NCBI RefSeq assembly: GCF_000425105.1
Contig: NZ_AULD01000006.1
Coordinates: 372,001 to 436,000 of the forward strand
Direction of reading: 5' to 3'
DNA: 64,000 bases
From: Agrococcus lahaulensis DSM 17612
Lineage (GTDB): Bacteria > Actinomycetota > Actinomycetes > Actinomycetales > Microbacteriaceae
A model generated the notes under the pieces. That model was not told where the DNA came from and did not search any database. It worked only from the letters and a program-made list of their open reading frames with translations. The translations under genes were made by a program, and so were the position numbers. This document shows positions 40,925 to 51,005 of this stretch, one piece after another (positions within the stretch are counted from its first letter, which is position 1; every line of letters starts with the position of its first letter).

Positions 40925-41851
40925 ATGACCCTCCCGGCGCGCGACCGACTGCTCGTCATCGGCGCGGTCGTCGTGCCGCTCCTCGCGTGGGCCTCCGCGT
41001 TCCTCGTCATCCGCGCGCTCGCGGGCGCCTTCGACCCGGGCTCGCTCACGCTCGGACGGCTCGCGGTCGCCGCGGTCGTGCTCGGCGGCGTGCAGCTCGC
41101 GCGCGGCGGCTGGGTGCGCCCCACGCGGCGCGAGTGGCTGCTGCTGGGCGCCTTCGGCCTCTCGTGGTTCCTCATCTACAACCTCGCCCTCAACGCCGCG
41201 GAGCACGAGCTCGACGCCGGCACCGCGGCGCTGCTCGTGAACGTCGCACCGCTCATCGTCGCGCTCGTCGCGGGCGGGCTGCTCGGCGAGGGCTTCCCGC
41301 GCTGGCTCATGGTCGGCGCGCTCGTCGCGTTCGGCGGCGTCGCGCTCATCGGCGCCGCGACCGCGACCGGTGCGCTGAGCGTCACCGGCGTGCTGCTCGC
41401 GCTGCTCGCCGCCGTGACCTACGCGATCGCGGTGCTGCTGCAGAAGCCGCTGCTGCGCCGCCTGCCGGGCCTGCAGATGACCTTCATCGGCGTGGCGATC
41501 GGCACGGTCGGCAGCCTGCCGTGGGCCGGGCCGCTCGTCGCCCAGGTCGGCGCCGCGACGGCGGCCGAGATCGCGGGCGTCGCCTACCTCGGCGTCGTGC
41601 CGACCGCGATCGCGTTCCTCGCGTGGGCGTACGCGCTGGGCCGGATGCCCGCGGGCAGGCTCATCACGACGACCTACCTCGTGCCCGTGCTCGCGACCGC
41701 CGCGGCGTGGCCGCTGCTGGGCGAGGTGCCGCCGCCGCTCGCGCTCATCGGCGGGCTCGTGTGCCTCGTCGGCGTCGCACTCACGCGGCTGCCCGATCGC
41801 GCGCTCAGCCGGCGCCCGGCACCGGCGGCCACTGCAGCGCCCCGTCCCTGA
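40925..41851 (+). CDS. EamA-family DMT transporter, 308 aa
   Basis: Ten hydrophobic segments in two EamA repeats (second repeat starts around TGVLLALLAAVTYAIAVLLQ). Metabolite exporter or permease; substrate unknown. Leaderless: TAGGCT at 40913-40918. Its 3' end overlaps the convergent DUF488 gene by 47 bases. Confidence 0.9.
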   Translation: MTLPARDRLLVIGAVVVPLLAWASAFLVIRALAGAFDPGSLTLGRLAVAAVVLGGVQLARGGWVRPTRREWLLLGAFGLSWFLIYNLALNAAEHELDAGTAALLVNVAPLIVALVAGGLLGEGFPRWLMVGALVAFGGVALIGAATATGALSVTGVLLALLAAVTYAIAVLLQKPLLRRLPGLQMTFIGVAIGTVGSLPWAGPLVAQVGAATAAEIAGVAYLGVVPTAIAFLAWAYALGRMPAGRLITTTYLVPVLATAAAWPLLGEVPPPLALIGGLVCLVGVALTRLPDRALSRRPAPAATAAPRP

Positions 41852-42425
41852 CGGTCGCGGTCTCGCTCGGCTCGTGCGGCCGCAGCGAGCCGTCGTGCAT
41901 GAGGTGCTCGACCGGCACGCCGTGCAGCCGCGCCGCGACGTCGGCGACCACCCGCCGATGGCATCGCCACCACACCGCCTCCGAGCACATGACCGCCGTG
42001 CGCCGCGCCGACGCATCCTCGAGCACCGACGCCATGCCGGCCTCGAACTCGGGCGTCCGCGTCCAGGCGGCGTAGGCGCGGAACGCGTCGACGCGCCACC
42101 AGCCGTCGGGTGAGGCGGCGTCCTGCTCGGCCGTCAGCCGGCGCCGGCCGCCGAGCCGCTCCTCCCAGCGCCACGCGATGCCGCCCGCCGCGAGCTCGCC
42201 CTCGATGGCGTCGCGAGCGGCGGCGGGGTTCGTGCGGCTGCCGGGGAAGCGCCGGATGTCGACGACGAGCTCGACGCCCGCGCCCGTCAGGAGCGAGCGC
42301 AGGCCGTCGCCGTCGAGCCGGCCGTGGCCGACCGTGAGCAGCGGGCCGGCTACCGCTCCTCCCCGAGCCCGAGCTCGATGAGCTCGGTGATGAGGTCGGT
42401 GTAGGCGATGCCGCTCGCCTGCCAC
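41805..42425 (-). CDS. DUF488 family protein
   Basis: LLTVGHGRLDGDGLRSLL and VELVVDIRRFPGSRTNP followed by the conserved CHRRVVADV and, before it, MCSEAVWWRCH give a clear DUF488 assignment. The start is doubtful: family members begin 3-6 residues before LLTVGHG, but the only standard start in frame is ATG 42425, inside ddl. A non-standard start near 42353, right behind the ddl GGAGGAG, is also possible. Last gene of the leuC-ddl chain. Confidence 0.82.
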   Translation of the reverse strand: MAGERHRLHRPHHRAHRARARGGAVAGPLLTVGHGRLDGDGLRSLLTGAGVELVVDIRRFPGSRTNPAAARDAIEGELAAGGIAWRWEERLGGRRRLTAEQDAASPDGWWRVDAFRAYAAWTRTPEFEAGMASVLEDASARRTAVMCSEAVWWRCHRRVVADVAARLHGVPVEHLMHDGSLRPHEPSETATVRDGALQWPPVPGAG

Positions 42426-43441
42426 ACGACGGGGAACATCGAGATGGAGGTGAAGCCGGGCATCGTGTTGATCTCGTTCACGACGATGCCGTGCTCGGGC
42501 GAGAGGAAGAAGTCGACGCGCGCGAGGCCCGCGCCCTCGATCGCCTCGAAGGCGCGGACGGCCGTCTCCTGCAGCTCGCGCACCGTCGCGTCATCGAGGT
42601 CGGCCGGGCACTCGGTGCGCGCGGTCGGGGTGCCGCGGTACTTCGCGTCGAAGTCGTAGTACGTGCCCTCGTCGAGCACGATCTCGCCGGGCAGCGAGGC
42701 GCGCGGCCGCGCGCCGTCGCGGCCGCCGAGCACGCCGACCTCGATCTCGCGGCCCGCGATCCCCACCTCGACGAGCGCGCGCGAGTCCTCGGCGAGCGCG
42801 AGCTCCATCGCGCGATCGAGATCGGCGGGCGCGTCGACGCGCGTGACGCCGACCGACGAGCCGGCGCGGGCCGGCTTGACGAACACCGGGAGCGGGAAGT
42901 CGGCGAGGCGCGCGCGCACGCCCTCCGCGTCGCGTCGCCACTCGCCGCGCGAGACGGTCATCCACGGCGCGACGGCGATGCCGACGTGCTCGAGCACCGT
43001 CTTGGCGAAGTGCTTGTCCATCGCGACGGCGCTCGAGAGCACGCCGTTGCCCACGTAGGGGATGTCGATGAGGTCGAGCATGCCCTGCACGGTGCCGTCC
43101 TCGCCGAAGCGCCCGTGCAGGATGGGGAAGACGACGTCGACGTCGCCGAGCTCGCGGATCGCGCCCGCTGCGTCGACCGCGGTGAGCGTGCGCGAGTCGC
43201 TCGTGGTCGGCATGAGCACGGCGTCGCCGCCGACGACCTCGGGCGAGCGCTCGAGCGCGAGCGGCGCCGGGTCGTCGGCCTGCAGCACGAAGCGGCCGTC
43301 GCGCGCGATGCCGATCGGCACGACGTCGTAGCGGTCGCGGTCGATGTGCGCGAGCACGCTCCCGGCGGTCGCGCACGAGATGAGGTGCTCGCTCGAGCGA
43401 CCTCCGAACAGCAGCGCGACGCGCGTCTTCCCCTCGGCCAC
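42350..43441 (-). CDS. ddl: D-alanine--D-alanine ligase, 363 aa
   Basis: Makes D-Ala-D-Ala for peptidoglycan. FGGRSSEHLISCATAGS (N-terminal ligand loop), PILHGRFGEDGTVQG, AMDKHFAKTVLEHVGI, VKPARAGSSVGVTRV, and the ATP-grasp end GLARVDFFLSPEHG ... VNEINTMPGFTSISMFP. GTG 43441 has AGGAG 5 nt upstream; GTG 43447 is possible too. Sits directly after gpsA. Confidence 0.95.
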   Translation of the reverse strand: MAEGKTRVALLFGGRSSEHLISCATAGSVLAHIDRDRYDVVPIGIARDGRFVLQADDPAPLALERSPEVVGGDAVLMPTTSDSRTLTAVDAAGAIRELGDVDVVFPILHGRFGEDGTVQGMLDLIDIPYVGNGVLSSAVAMDKHFAKTVLEHVGIAVAPWMTVSRGEWRRDAEGVRARLADFPLPVFVKPARAGSSVGVTRVDAPADLDRAMELALAEDSRALVEVGIAGREIEVGVLGGRDGARPRASLPGEIVLDEGTYYDFDAKYRGTPTARTECPADLDDATVRELQETAVRAFEAIEGAGLARVDFFLSPEHGIVVNEINTMPGFTSISMFPVVWQASGIAYTDLITELIELGLGEER

Positions 43442-43443
43442 GG

Positions 43444-44442
43444 TCACTCCTGGATCGGCTCGTCGTCGGTCGTCAGATGCGGTGCGATGTCGCGCGGGTC
43501 CATCTCGCCGTCGAGCACGAGCCGCACCTGCTCGAGGATCGGCATGCGCACGCCCGCCGCGGCCGCGAGCTGCGCGACCGGCTCGACCGAGGCGAGGCCC
43601 TCGGCGACCTGCTCCATGCGGGCGACGACGTCGGTGCGCGAGTAGCCCATGCCGAGCAGCCGGCCGGCCGTGAAGTTGCGCGAGAGCGGCGACCCGCACG
43701 TCGCGATGAGGTCGCCGAGGCCCGCGAGCCCGCTCATCGTCTCGCGCTCGGCGCCGTGGGCGACCGCGAAGTCGGTCACCTCGGCGAGGCCGCGCGTGAT
43801 GATCGACGCCTTCGTGTTCTCGCCGTAGCCGACGCCGTCGACGATGCCGATCGCGAGCGCGACGAGGTTCTTCAGCACGCCGCCGAACTCGGTGCCGACG
43901 ACGTCGGTGTTGATGAAGGAGTGGAAGTAGTCGTTGCGGGCGCGCTTGGCGACCTCGCGCGCCGTCTCGGGGCTCGACGACGAGACGACCGCGGCAGTCG
44001 GGTGCTCCTGGGCGATCTCGAGCGCGAGGTTCGGGCCCGACACGACCGCGATGCGGCCGGCGTCGATCGCGAGCTCCTCGGCGATCACCTCGCTCATGCG
44101 CAGCCGCGAGCCCGCCTCGACCCCCTTGATGAGGCTCACGATGGGCGCGTCGGGCCCGATCGCGCCGCCGTGCTCGCGCAGCAGCTCGCGCAGCTGCTGG
44201 CTCGGCACGGCGAGGTAGACCTGGGATGCGCCCTCGAGTGCCGCGCGGATGTCGCTCGTCGCGTGCAGGGTCGCCGGGAGCGTGATGCCCGGCAGGTAGC
44301 GCGTGTTGCGGCGCGACTCGTCGATCTCGCGCGCCGCCTCGGGCCGCCTCGCCCACAGCACCGTGTCGGTGCCGCCGTCGGCGAGCGCCTTCGCGAACGT
44401 CGTGCCCCAGCTCCCCGCGCCGAGCACCGCGACGTCAGCCAT
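43444..44442 (-). CDS. gpsA: Glycerol-3-phosphate dehydrogenase [NAD(P)+], 332 aa
   Basis: Makes sn-glycerol-3-phosphate for phospholipids. VLGAGSWGTTFAKALAD at the N-terminus, catalytic Lys in SLIKGVEAGS, GGVLKNLVALAIGIVDG, and GLGDLIATCGSPLSRN. ATG 44442; overlaps plsC by 8 bases. The gene is embedded between lipid and wall genes. Confidence 0.95.
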   Translation of the reverse strand: MADVAVLGAGSWGTTFAKALADGGTDTVLWARRPEAAREIDESRRNTRYLPGITLPATLHATSDIRAALEGASQVYLAVPSQQLRELLREHGGAIGPDAPIVSLIKGVEAGSRLRMSEVIAEELAIDAGRIAVVSGPNLALEIAQEHPTAAVVSSSSPETAREVAKRARNDYFHSFINTDVVGTEFGGVLKNLVALAIGIVDGVGYGENTKASIITRGLAEVTDFAVAHGAERETMSGLAGLGDLIATCGSPLSRNFTAGRLLGMGYSRTDVVARMEQVAEGLASVEPVAQLAAAAGVRMPILEQVRLVLDGEMDPRDIAPHLTTDDEPIQE

Positions 44443-45250
44443 CCGCGCGCCCGTCCTCGTCCCGCGCGTCGCCGGCCGACGCATCCGGCCCCTGCGTGCC
44501 CGGCTCGAAGCGGCCCGTCTCGGCCTGCCCGTAGTGGGCGGGGTCGTAGCGCACGGCGGGCGGCTCCTCGCCGCGCAGCTCGCCGAGCAGACCGGCGATC
44601 GCGCCCATGACGCGGTCGGTCGCGGCGGTCATCGAGGCCTGGTCGGTCTTGCCCTCGAAGTCGGAGAGGTCGACGGGCGGGCCGAAGAGGATGTCGATCG
44701 TCTTCCGCGGGAACGGGCGGATCGCCTTGCCGTAGCGCGGCATGAGGTGCTGCGTGCCCCAGTGCGCGGCGGGGATGAGCGGCACGCCCGCCTCGAGCGC
44801 CATGCGCACGGCGCCGGTCTTGCCGCGCATGGGCCACAGGTCGGGCTCGCGCGTGAGCGAGCCCTCGGGGTAGATGATGACGCCGAGCTCGTCGCGCACG
44901 AGCGTGCGGGCGGCCTCCATCGGCGCCGACTGGGCCGATCGGCCCGCGCGGTCGACCGGGATCTGGCCCGCGGCGCGCAGGATCGCGCCGACGACGGGGA
45001 TCCTGAACAGGCTCGCCTTCGCCATGAAGCGCGGCACGCGGCCGGCCTTCCACACCGCCATCGCCATGACGATCGGGTCGATCTCGCTGTAGTGGTTGGG
45101 CGAGAGCACGAACGCGCCGCGCGCGGGCAGGTGCTCGTGCCCGCGGATGCGGAGCTTCGCCATCGCGGTCATCGCCGGGATGACCGCGGCGGCGATCCCG
45201 ACGTAGACGGACGTGCGCTCCGGCTTCGGCGGGCGGCCGGGCAGCGCCAT
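44435..45250 (-). CDS. 1-acyl-glycerol-3-phosphate acyltransferase (PlsC-like), 271 aa
   Basis: Acyltransferase motif I NHYSEID (HxxxxD), motif III IIYPEGSLTRE, and motif IV VPLIPAAHWGTQ. N-terminal hydrophobic segment near residues 16-30. Probably uses the product chain of gpsA for phosphatidate synthesis. Start ATG 45250 overlaps the murA stop. Confidence 0.92.
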   Translation of the reverse strand: MALPGRPPKPERTSVYVGIAAAVIPAMTAMAKLRIRGHEHLPARGAFVLSPNHYSEIDPIVMAMAVWKAGRVPRFMAKASLFRIPVVGAILRAAGQIPVDRAGRSAQSAPMEAARTLVRDELGVIIYPEGSLTREPDLWPMRGKTGAVRMALEAGVPLIPAAHWGTQHLMPRYGKAIRPFPRKTIDILFGPPVDLSDFEGKTDQASMTAATDRVMGAIAGLLGELRGEEPPAVRYDPAHYGQAETGRFEPGTQGPDASAGDARDEDGRADG

Positions 45251-46611
45251 CAGCCCTCCACGTCGAAGTCCGCGCCGAGGGTCTCGAGCTTCTCGATGAA
45301 GCGCTCGTAGCCCCGGGCGATGATCCCGACGTTCGAGATGCGGCTCGTGCCCTCGGCGGTCAGCGCGGCCACGAGGTGGCTGAAGCCGCCGCGCAGGTCG
45401 GGCACCACGACATCCGCGCCGTGCAGCTCGACGGGGCCCGCGATGACGGCGGAGTGCTCGTAGTTGCGCTGCCCGAAGCGGCACGCGTGGCTGCCGAGGC
45501 AATCGGTGTGGATCTGGATGCGCGCGCCCATCTCGACGAGCGCCTCGGTGAAGCCGAAGCGCTGCTCGTAGACGGTCTCGTGCACGATCGAGATGCCGTT
45601 GGCCTTCGCGAGCGCCACGACGAGCGGCTGCTGCCAATCGGTCATGAAGCCGGGGTGCACGTCGGTCTCGACGACGACGGGCTTGAGGTCGCCGCCGGGG
45701 TGCCAGAAGCGGATGCCGTCGTCCTCGATCTCGAAGGCGCCGCCCGCCTTGCGGAAGACGTTGAGGAAGGTCGTCATCTCGGGCTGGCGCGCGCCCTCGA
45801 GGAAGACGTCGCCGCCGGTCGCGAGCGCCGCGCACGCCCACGAGGCTGCCTCGTTGCGGTCGAAGAGCGCCGTGTGGCGGTAGCCGACGAGCTTGTCGAC
45901 GCCCTCGATGCGGATCGTGCGGTCGGTGTCGACCTGGATCTCGGCGCCCATCTTCTGCAGGATCGCGATGAGGTCCATGATCTCGGGCTCGACCGCGGCG
46001 CCCGTGAGCTCGGTGCGGCCCTTCGCGCGCACGGCGCCGAGCAGCACCTGCTCGGTCGCGCCGACCGAGGGGTAGGGCAGGTGGATCTTCGCGCCGTGCA
46101 GCCCGTTGGGGGCCGACATGCGGATGCCGCTCGGCAGCTTCTCGACGACGGCGCCGAAGTTGCGGAGCACCTCGAGGTGGTAGTCGATCGGCCGGTCGCC
46201 GATGTGGCAGCCGCCGAGGTCGGGGATGAACGCCTCGCCGAGCTGGTGCAGCAGCGGGCCGCAGAACAGGATCGGGATGCGCGAGGAGCCCGCGTGCGCG
46301 TTGATCGACGTCTCGTGCGCCGTGCGCACGTTCGCCGGGTCGAGCCGCAGCGTGTCGCCGTCGCGCTCGACCGTCACGCCGTGGAGCTCGAGCAGGCCCT
46401 GCACGACGCGCACGTCGCTGATCTCGGGCACGCTGCGCAGCTCGCTCGGCGACTCGCCGAGCAGCGCCGCGACCATCGCCTTCGTGACGAGGTTCTTCGC
46501 GCCCTTCATCTGGATGCGGCCCTGGAGCGGCTTGCCGCCCCGCACGGTGATGCGGTCGACGTTCATGCCGACGGCGGCTCCGGCGCTCTTGCTGAACTCG
46601 GTGAGGTTCAC
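45250..46611 (-). CDS. murA: UDP-N-acetylglucosamine 1-carboxyvinyltransferase, 453 aa
   Basis: First committed step of peptidoglycan synthesis. [16 protein letters not shown] holds the Lys22/Asn23 pair, and the loop [14 protein letters not shown] keeps the catalytic cysteine (fosfomycin target), not Asp. Start GTG 46611 overlaps the leuD stop (GTGA) behind AGGAG; an internal ATG at 46566 is the alternative. Confidence 0.94.
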   Translation of the reverse strand: MNLTEFSKSAGAAVGMNVDRITVRGGKPLQGRIQMKGAKNLVTKAMVAALLGESPSELRSVPEISDVRVVQGLLELHGVTVERDGDTLRLDPANVRTAHETSINAHAGSSRIPILFCGPLLHQLGEAFIPDLGGCHIGDRPIDYHLEVLRNFGAVVEKLPSGIRMSAPNGLHGAKIHLPYPSVGATEQVLLGAVRAKGRTELTGAAVEPEIMDLIAILQKMGAEIQVDTDRTIRIEGVDKLVGYRHTALFDRNEAASWACAALATGGDVFLEGARQPEMTTFLNVFRKAGGAFEIEDDGIRFWHPGGDLKPVVVETDVHPGFMTDWQQPLVVALAKANGISIVHETVYEQRFGFTEALVEMGARIQIHTDCLGSHACRFGQRNYEHSAVIAGPVELHGADVVVPDLRGGFSHLVAALTAEGTSRISNVGIIARGYERFIEKLETLGADFDVEG

Positions 46612-47231
46612 GAGGCTCCTTGCGTTCGTGCCTGGGGCGTCCGATCCTGCGTCGTGGGCATCCACGACGGACGCTTGGCCTCGAACGCGGAGATCGCGGC
46701 TTCGTCGCGCAGGGTGAGCGCGATGTCGTCGAGGCCCTCGAGCAGGCGCCAGCGAGTGTAGTCATCGATCTCGAAGGGATGGCTGACACCGGCTGCGGTC
46801 GCGGTGCGAGCCTCGAGGTCGACCGTCACGGGCTCGCCCGGGTTCGCGCGCGCGACGGCCCACAGGGCCTCCGTCGCCTCCTCCGTGATCTTGCCGACGA
46901 GCAGGCCCTGCTTGCCGGCGTTGCCGCGGAAGATCTCGCCGAAGCGCGGCCCGAGCACGGCGGTGATGCCGAAGTCGCGGAGGGCCCACACGGCGTGCTC
47001 GCGGCTCGAGCCGGTGCCGAAGTCGTTGCCGACGACGAGGATGCCGCCGTGCCGGTAGGGCTCCTGGTTGAGCACGAACGCGGGATCCTGCCGCCACGAG
47101 TGGAAGAGCGCGTCGTCGTAGCCGGTCTTCGTGACCCGCTTGAGGAACACGGCGGGGATGATCTGGTCGGTGTCGACGTTCGAGCGCTCGAGCGGCACGA
47201 TCGGGCCCGTCAGCGTGCTGATCTTCTCCAT
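46608..47231 (-). CDS. leuD: 3-isopropylmalate dehydratase small subunit, 207 aa
   Basis: LeuD swivel domain: [35 protein letters not shown] and the C-terminal [14 protein letters not shown]. Partner of the LeuC gene just upstream. Start ATG 47231 overlaps the leuC stop by one base. Confidence 0.96.
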   Translation of the reverse strand: MEKISTLTGPIVPLERSNVDTDQIIPAVFLKRVTKTGYDDALFHSWRQDPAFVLNQEPYRHGGILVVGNDFGTGSSREHAVWALRDFGITAVLGPRFGEIFRGNAGKQGLLVGKITEEATEALWAVARANPGEPVTVDLEARTATAAGVSHPFEIDDYTRWRLLEGLDDIALTLRDEAAISAFEAKRPSWMPTTQDRTPQARTQGAS

Positions 47232-48670
47232 CAGGCGACTCCGTCCTTCACGAGCTCCGCCTCGGCGGCCTCCAGGTCCCACGGGCTCGAGAGCGTGCCG
47301 CGGATCGCGGTCGCCGCGGCGACGAGCGGCGAGACGAGGTGCGTGCGACCGCCCTTGCCCTGCCGGCCCTCGAAGTTGCGGTTCGAGGTCGACGCGCAGC
47401 GCTCCCCCGGTGCGAGCTGGTCAGGATTCATGCCGAGGCACATCGAGCAGCCGGCGAAGCGCCACTCGGCGCCGAAGTCCGTGAAGACCTTGTCGAGCCC
47501 GGCGGCCTCGGCCTCGAGCCGCACCCGTGCCGAGCCCGGCACGACCAGCACGCGCACCCCATCCGCCTTCTTCCGACCGCGGATGATCTCGGCCGCCGCC
47601 GTGAGGTCCTCCATGCGCGAGTTCGTGCACGAGCCGATGAAGACGGTGTCGACGGCGATGTCCTTGAGCCGCGTGCCGGGCTTGAGGTCCATGTACTCGA
47701 GCGCCCGCTCGGCGGCCGCGCGGTCGGTCGGGTCGTGGAACGACTCGGGCGCCGGCACCTCGCCCGAGAGCGAGACGCCCTGGCCGGGGTTCGTGCCCCA
47801 CGTGACGAAGGGCTCGAGCTCGGATGCGTCGATGAAGATCTCGGCGTCGAAGACGGCGTCGTCGTCGGTCGGGAGCGTCTTCCAGTACTCGAGCGCCGCA
47901 TCCCAGTCGGCGCCCTTGGGCGCGTGCGGCTTGTCCTTCACGTAGGCGAAGGTCGTCTCATCGGGCGCGACCATGCCCGCGCGGGCGCCGGCCTCGATCG
48001 ACATGTTGCAGATCGTCATGCGGCCCTCGATCGAGAGCGAGCGGATCGCGCTGCCGCGGTACTCGAAGACGTAGCCGGCGCCGCCGCCGGTGCCGATCTT
48101 GGCGATGACCGCGAGGATGATGTCCTTCGCCGTCACGCCGGGGCGCAGCTCGCCCTCGACGTTGATCGCCATGGTCTTGAAGGGCTTGAGCGGGAGCGTC
48201 TGCGTCGCCATGACGTGCTCGACCTCGCTCGTGCCGATGCCGAACGCCATCGCGCCGAACGCGCCGTGCGTCGAGGTGTGCGAGTCGCCGCAGACGACGG
48301 TCACGCCCGGGAGTGTGAGGCCGAGCTGCGGGCCGACGAGGTGCACGATGCCCTGCTCCTTGTCGCCGAGCGAGTGGATGCGCACGCCGAACTCGGCCGC
48401 GTTCTGCCGCAGGGTCTCGATCTGCTTGCGGCTCGTCGGGTCCTGGATGGGCTTGTCGATGTCGAGCGTCGGCGTGTTGTGGTCCTCGGTCGCGACCGTG
48501 AGGTCGGTGCGACGGAGGCCGCGGCCGGCCTGGCGGAGGCCGTCGAAGGCCTGCGGGCTCGTCACCTCGTGCACGAGGTGGAGGTCGATGTAGATGAGGT
48601 CGGGGGCGCCGTCCTCGCCCTTCACCACGACGTGGTCGTCCCACACCTTCTCAGCGAGCGTCTTGCCCAT
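47231..48670 (-). CDS. leuC: 3-isopropylmalate dehydratase large subunit, 479 aa
   Basis: Aconitase-family enzyme of leucine synthesis. [20 protein letters not shown], the iron-sulfur cysteines in FIGSCTNSR and in [10 protein letters not shown], and [13 protein letters not shown] 48670 with GGGAGGG 3 nt before. First gene of a seven-gene chain in which leucine synthesis, wall and lipid genes overlap. Confidence 0.97.
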   Translation of the reverse strand: MGKTLAEKVWDDHVVVKGEDGAPDLIYIDLHLVHEVTSPQAFDGLRQAGRGLRRTDLTVATEDHNTPTLDIDKPIQDPTSRKQIETLRQNAAEFGVRIHSLGDKEQGIVHLVGPQLGLTLPGVTVVCGDSHTSTHGAFGAMAFGIGTSEVEHVMATQTLPLKPFKTMAINVEGELRPGVTAKDIILAVIAKIGTGGGAGYVFEYRGSAIRSLSIEGRMTICNMSIEAGARAGMVAPDETTFAYVKDKPHAPKGADWDAALEYWKTLPTDDDAVFDAEIFIDASELEPFVTWGTNPGQGVSLSGEVPAPESFHDPTDRAAAERALEYMDLKPGTRLKDIAVDTVFIGSCTNSRMEDLTAAAEIIRGRKKADGVRVLVVPGSARVRLEAEAAGLDKVFTDFGAEWRFAGCSMCLGMNPDQLAPGERCASTSNRNFEGRQGKGGRTHLVSPLVAAATAIRGTLSSPWDLEAAEAELVKDGVA

Positions 48671-48777
48671 CTGCCCTCCCAGCACTTGCGCGACCGCGAT
48701 CGGCCATCCGATCAGTCTACGCGGGGGCCGGTGCCGCTCCTCTGTCGGCGAACACGCCGCGGCCGTACATTGCTCGC

Positions 48778-49794
48778 ATGGCCATCGCCGACGCATCCGT
48801 CTGGGCCGAGGGCACGCGCGTCGACGGCGCGGTGCCGTTCGATCGAGTGCTCGAGACGGCCGCCGAGCGCGGAGGCTTCGCGTGGGTCGACCTCGTCGAC
48901 CCCGACGAGCCCGAGCTGCTCGCCGTGACGGCGGAGCTCGAGCTGCACCGGCTCGTCATCGAGGACGTGCTGCAGCGCGGGCAGCGCCCGAAGCTCGAGC
49001 CCTACGACGGCGTGAGCTACTGCGTGCTGCATCGGCTCGAGCAGCTCGGCGAGCGGCTCGTCGCCCACGAGGTGCACGCGATCGTCGCGCCGCGCTGCGT
49101 CGTGACGATCTCGTGGGATCGCCGCGAGGGGCTCGCCGATGTGCGCGAGCGGCTCGGGTCGGGCCGCGACGGGCTCGAGGTCTCGCCGGCGACGGTGCTC
49201 TACGCGCTGCTCGACGAGACGGCGGACCAGCACGCGGCTCTCGCCGACGCGATGCGGGAGCGCATCGCCGAGATCGAGGAGTCCTTCTTCGGGGAGGGCG
49301 ATCCGGGCACCGTCGACGTGTACCGCGCGCTCCGCCGGGTGGTGGCGATCGAGCGCGCCGCGGAGCCGGTGAGCGGCATCGTCGAGCGGTTCGCGGCGCG
49401 CCTCGCGCGAGAGCCCGAGCGCGAGGCCGACGAGCTGCGCAGGCACCTCCGCGACGTCGACGACCACGCGCAGCAGACGGCTGCCAGGCTCGAGGCCGCG
49501 CAACGGCTGCTCACCTCGCTGCTGCAGCTCGCGTCCGCTCGCGTCGCCGAGCGGCAGAACGACGAGATGCGCGCGCTCACGGCGCTGCAGGTCGAGCAGA
49601 ACGAGCAGACGAAGAAGGTCACGTCGTGGGCCGCGATCCTCTTCGCCCCGACCCTCATCGCCAGCATCTACGGCATGAACTTCCGCACGCTGCCCGAGCT
49701 GCACTGGGGTCTCGGCTACCCCTTCGCGCTGCTGCTCATGGTGCTGCTCGCGGGCGGCCTCTACCTCGCGTTCCGGCGGCGGGGCTGGCTCTAG
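48778..49794 (+). CDS. corA: CorA-family magnesium/cobalt channel, 338 aa
   Basis: Pentameric Mg2+ channel type: large cytoplasmic N-domain, long helix around residues 190-290, and two C-terminal transmembrane helices, the first ending in the selectivity signature YGMNF. Leaderless, with TACATT at 48766-48771. Confidence 0.94.
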   Translation: MAIADASVWAEGTRVDGAVPFDRVLETAAERGGFAWVDLVDPDEPELLAVTAELELHRLVIEDVLQRGQRPKLEPYDGVSYCVLHRLEQLGERLVAHEVHAIVAPRCVVTISWDRREGLADVRERLGSGRDGLEVSPATVLYALLDETADQHAALADAMRERIAEIEESFFGEGDPGTVDVYRALRRVVAIERAAEPVSGIVERFAARLAREPEREADELRRHLRDVDDHAQQTAARLEAAQRLLTSLLQLASARVAERQNDEMRALTALQVEQNEQTKKVTSWAAILFAPTLIASIYGMNFRTLPELHWGLGYPFALLLMVLLAGGLYLAFRRRGWL

Positions 49795-49827
49795 CGACGT
49801 CCAGGGAGCGCACGGCACGATGGGCGC

Positions 49828-50814
49828 ATGCGCGCTCCCATCACCGTCGCCGTCACGGGCGGCGCAGGCCAGATCGGCTACCAGCTGCTGTTCCGCATCG
49901 CCGCGGGCGACATGCTCGGGCCAGACCAGCCCGTGCGGCTGCGGATCCTCGAGATCCCGGATGCGCTGCCGGCGCTCGAGGGCGTCGTCATGGAGCTGCA
50001 CGACTCGGCCTTCCCGCTGCTGCACTCGGTCGACACGACGGCGGATGCGTCGGTCGCCTTCGAGGGCGCCGGCCACGCGCTGCTCGTGGGCGCGCGGCCG
50101 CGCGGGCCGGGCATGGAGCGCTCCGACCTGCTCGCCGCGAACGGCGCGATCTTCAGCGCGCAGGGACGCGCGATCCAGGAGCACGCGAGCCAGGACATCC
50201 GCATCACCGTGACGGGGAACCCGGCGAACACGAACGCGCTCATCGCGGCCGCCGCCGCGCCCGACATCCCGCGCGAGCGCTTCTCGGCGCTCACGCGGCT
50301 CGACCACAACCGCGCGATCGCGCAGCTCGCTGCGCGGACGGGCGAGCCGGTCGCCGGCATCCGGCGCATGATCGTGTGGGGCAACCACTCGACGACGCAA
50401 GTGCCCGACCTCACGCACGCGATCGTGGGCGAGTCGCTCGCGACCGACCTCGTCGAGCGCGAGTGGGTGCGCGACGAGTTCGCGCCGACGGTCGCGAACC
50501 GCGGCGCGGCGGTCATCGCGGCGCGCGGCGCCTCGTCGGCCGCGTCGGCCGCGTCGGCGACGATCGACCACGTGCGGTCGTGGATGCTCGGCACGGCGCC
50601 CGATGACTGGACGTCGATGTCGGTCATCTCGCGCGGCGAGTACGACGTGCCCGAGGGGCTCGTCTCGTCGTTCCCGGTGACGACCGCCGAGGGCGAGTGG
50701 TCGATCGTCGACGACCTCGAGCTCGAGCCGGAGGTCGCGGAGCAGCTGCGCGCCTCGGTCGCGGAGCTCGAGCAGGAGCGCGAGCAGGTGCGGGCGCTCG
50801 GCTACCTGGGCTGA
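49828..50814 (+). CDS. mdh: Malate dehydrogenase, 328 aa
   Basis: [19 protein letters not shown] (NAD loop), [16 protein letters not shown] (Arg loop), [20 protein letters not shown], and the catalytic His in [12 protein letters not shown]. This is the actinobacterial/mitochondrial-cytosolic-like NAD-MDH class. Leaderless-type CACGAT at 49816-49821. Followed by the nested palindrome. Confidence 0.96.
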   Translation: MRAPITVAVTGGAGQIGYQLLFRIAAGDMLGPDQPVRLRILEIPDALPALEGVVMELHDSAFPLLHSVDTTADASVAFEGAGHALLVGARPRGPGMERSDLLAANGAIFSAQGRAIQEHASQDIRITVTGNPANTNALIAAAAAPDIPRERFSALTRLDHNRAIAQLAARTGEPVAGIRRMIVWGNHSTTQVPDLTHAIVGESLATDLVEREWVRDEFAPTVANRGAAVIAARGASSAASAASATIDHVRSWMLGTAPDDWTSMSVISRGEYDVPEGLVSSFPVTTAEGEWSIVDDLELEPEVAEQLRASVAELEQEREQVRALGYLG

Positions 50815-50827
50815 GGCGGGCGAGGCG

Positions 50828-50909
50828 TCACGCAGGGAGTCGCGATTCGAGATCCGTCACGGAGGGAGTCGATCGTCGACTCCCTCCGTGACATCGACTC
50901 CCTGCGTGA
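50828..50909. repeat. Nested palindrome: four copies of a 15-bp unit
   Basis: Units TCACGCAGGGAGTCG (50828-50842) and the same with G for C inside GTCACGGAGGGAGTCGA (50856-50872) face their reverse complements at 50876-50892 and 50895-50909. The inner pair is a perfect 17-bp stem with a 3-base loop; the outer pair is a perfect 15-bp stem. The layout is unit-unit-inverse-inverse. It may terminate mdh, but its doubled structure resembles a REP/REPIN element. Confidence 0.8.
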
Positions 50910-51005
50910 TGCACTGTCGCATCGGATCGACCGCGGCGTCCGCCGCTCTCCACAGCGCGACGCCGCGTCGGCATGCCGTGGCGTCGGAGCAGGCACGCTT
51001 CGTCG

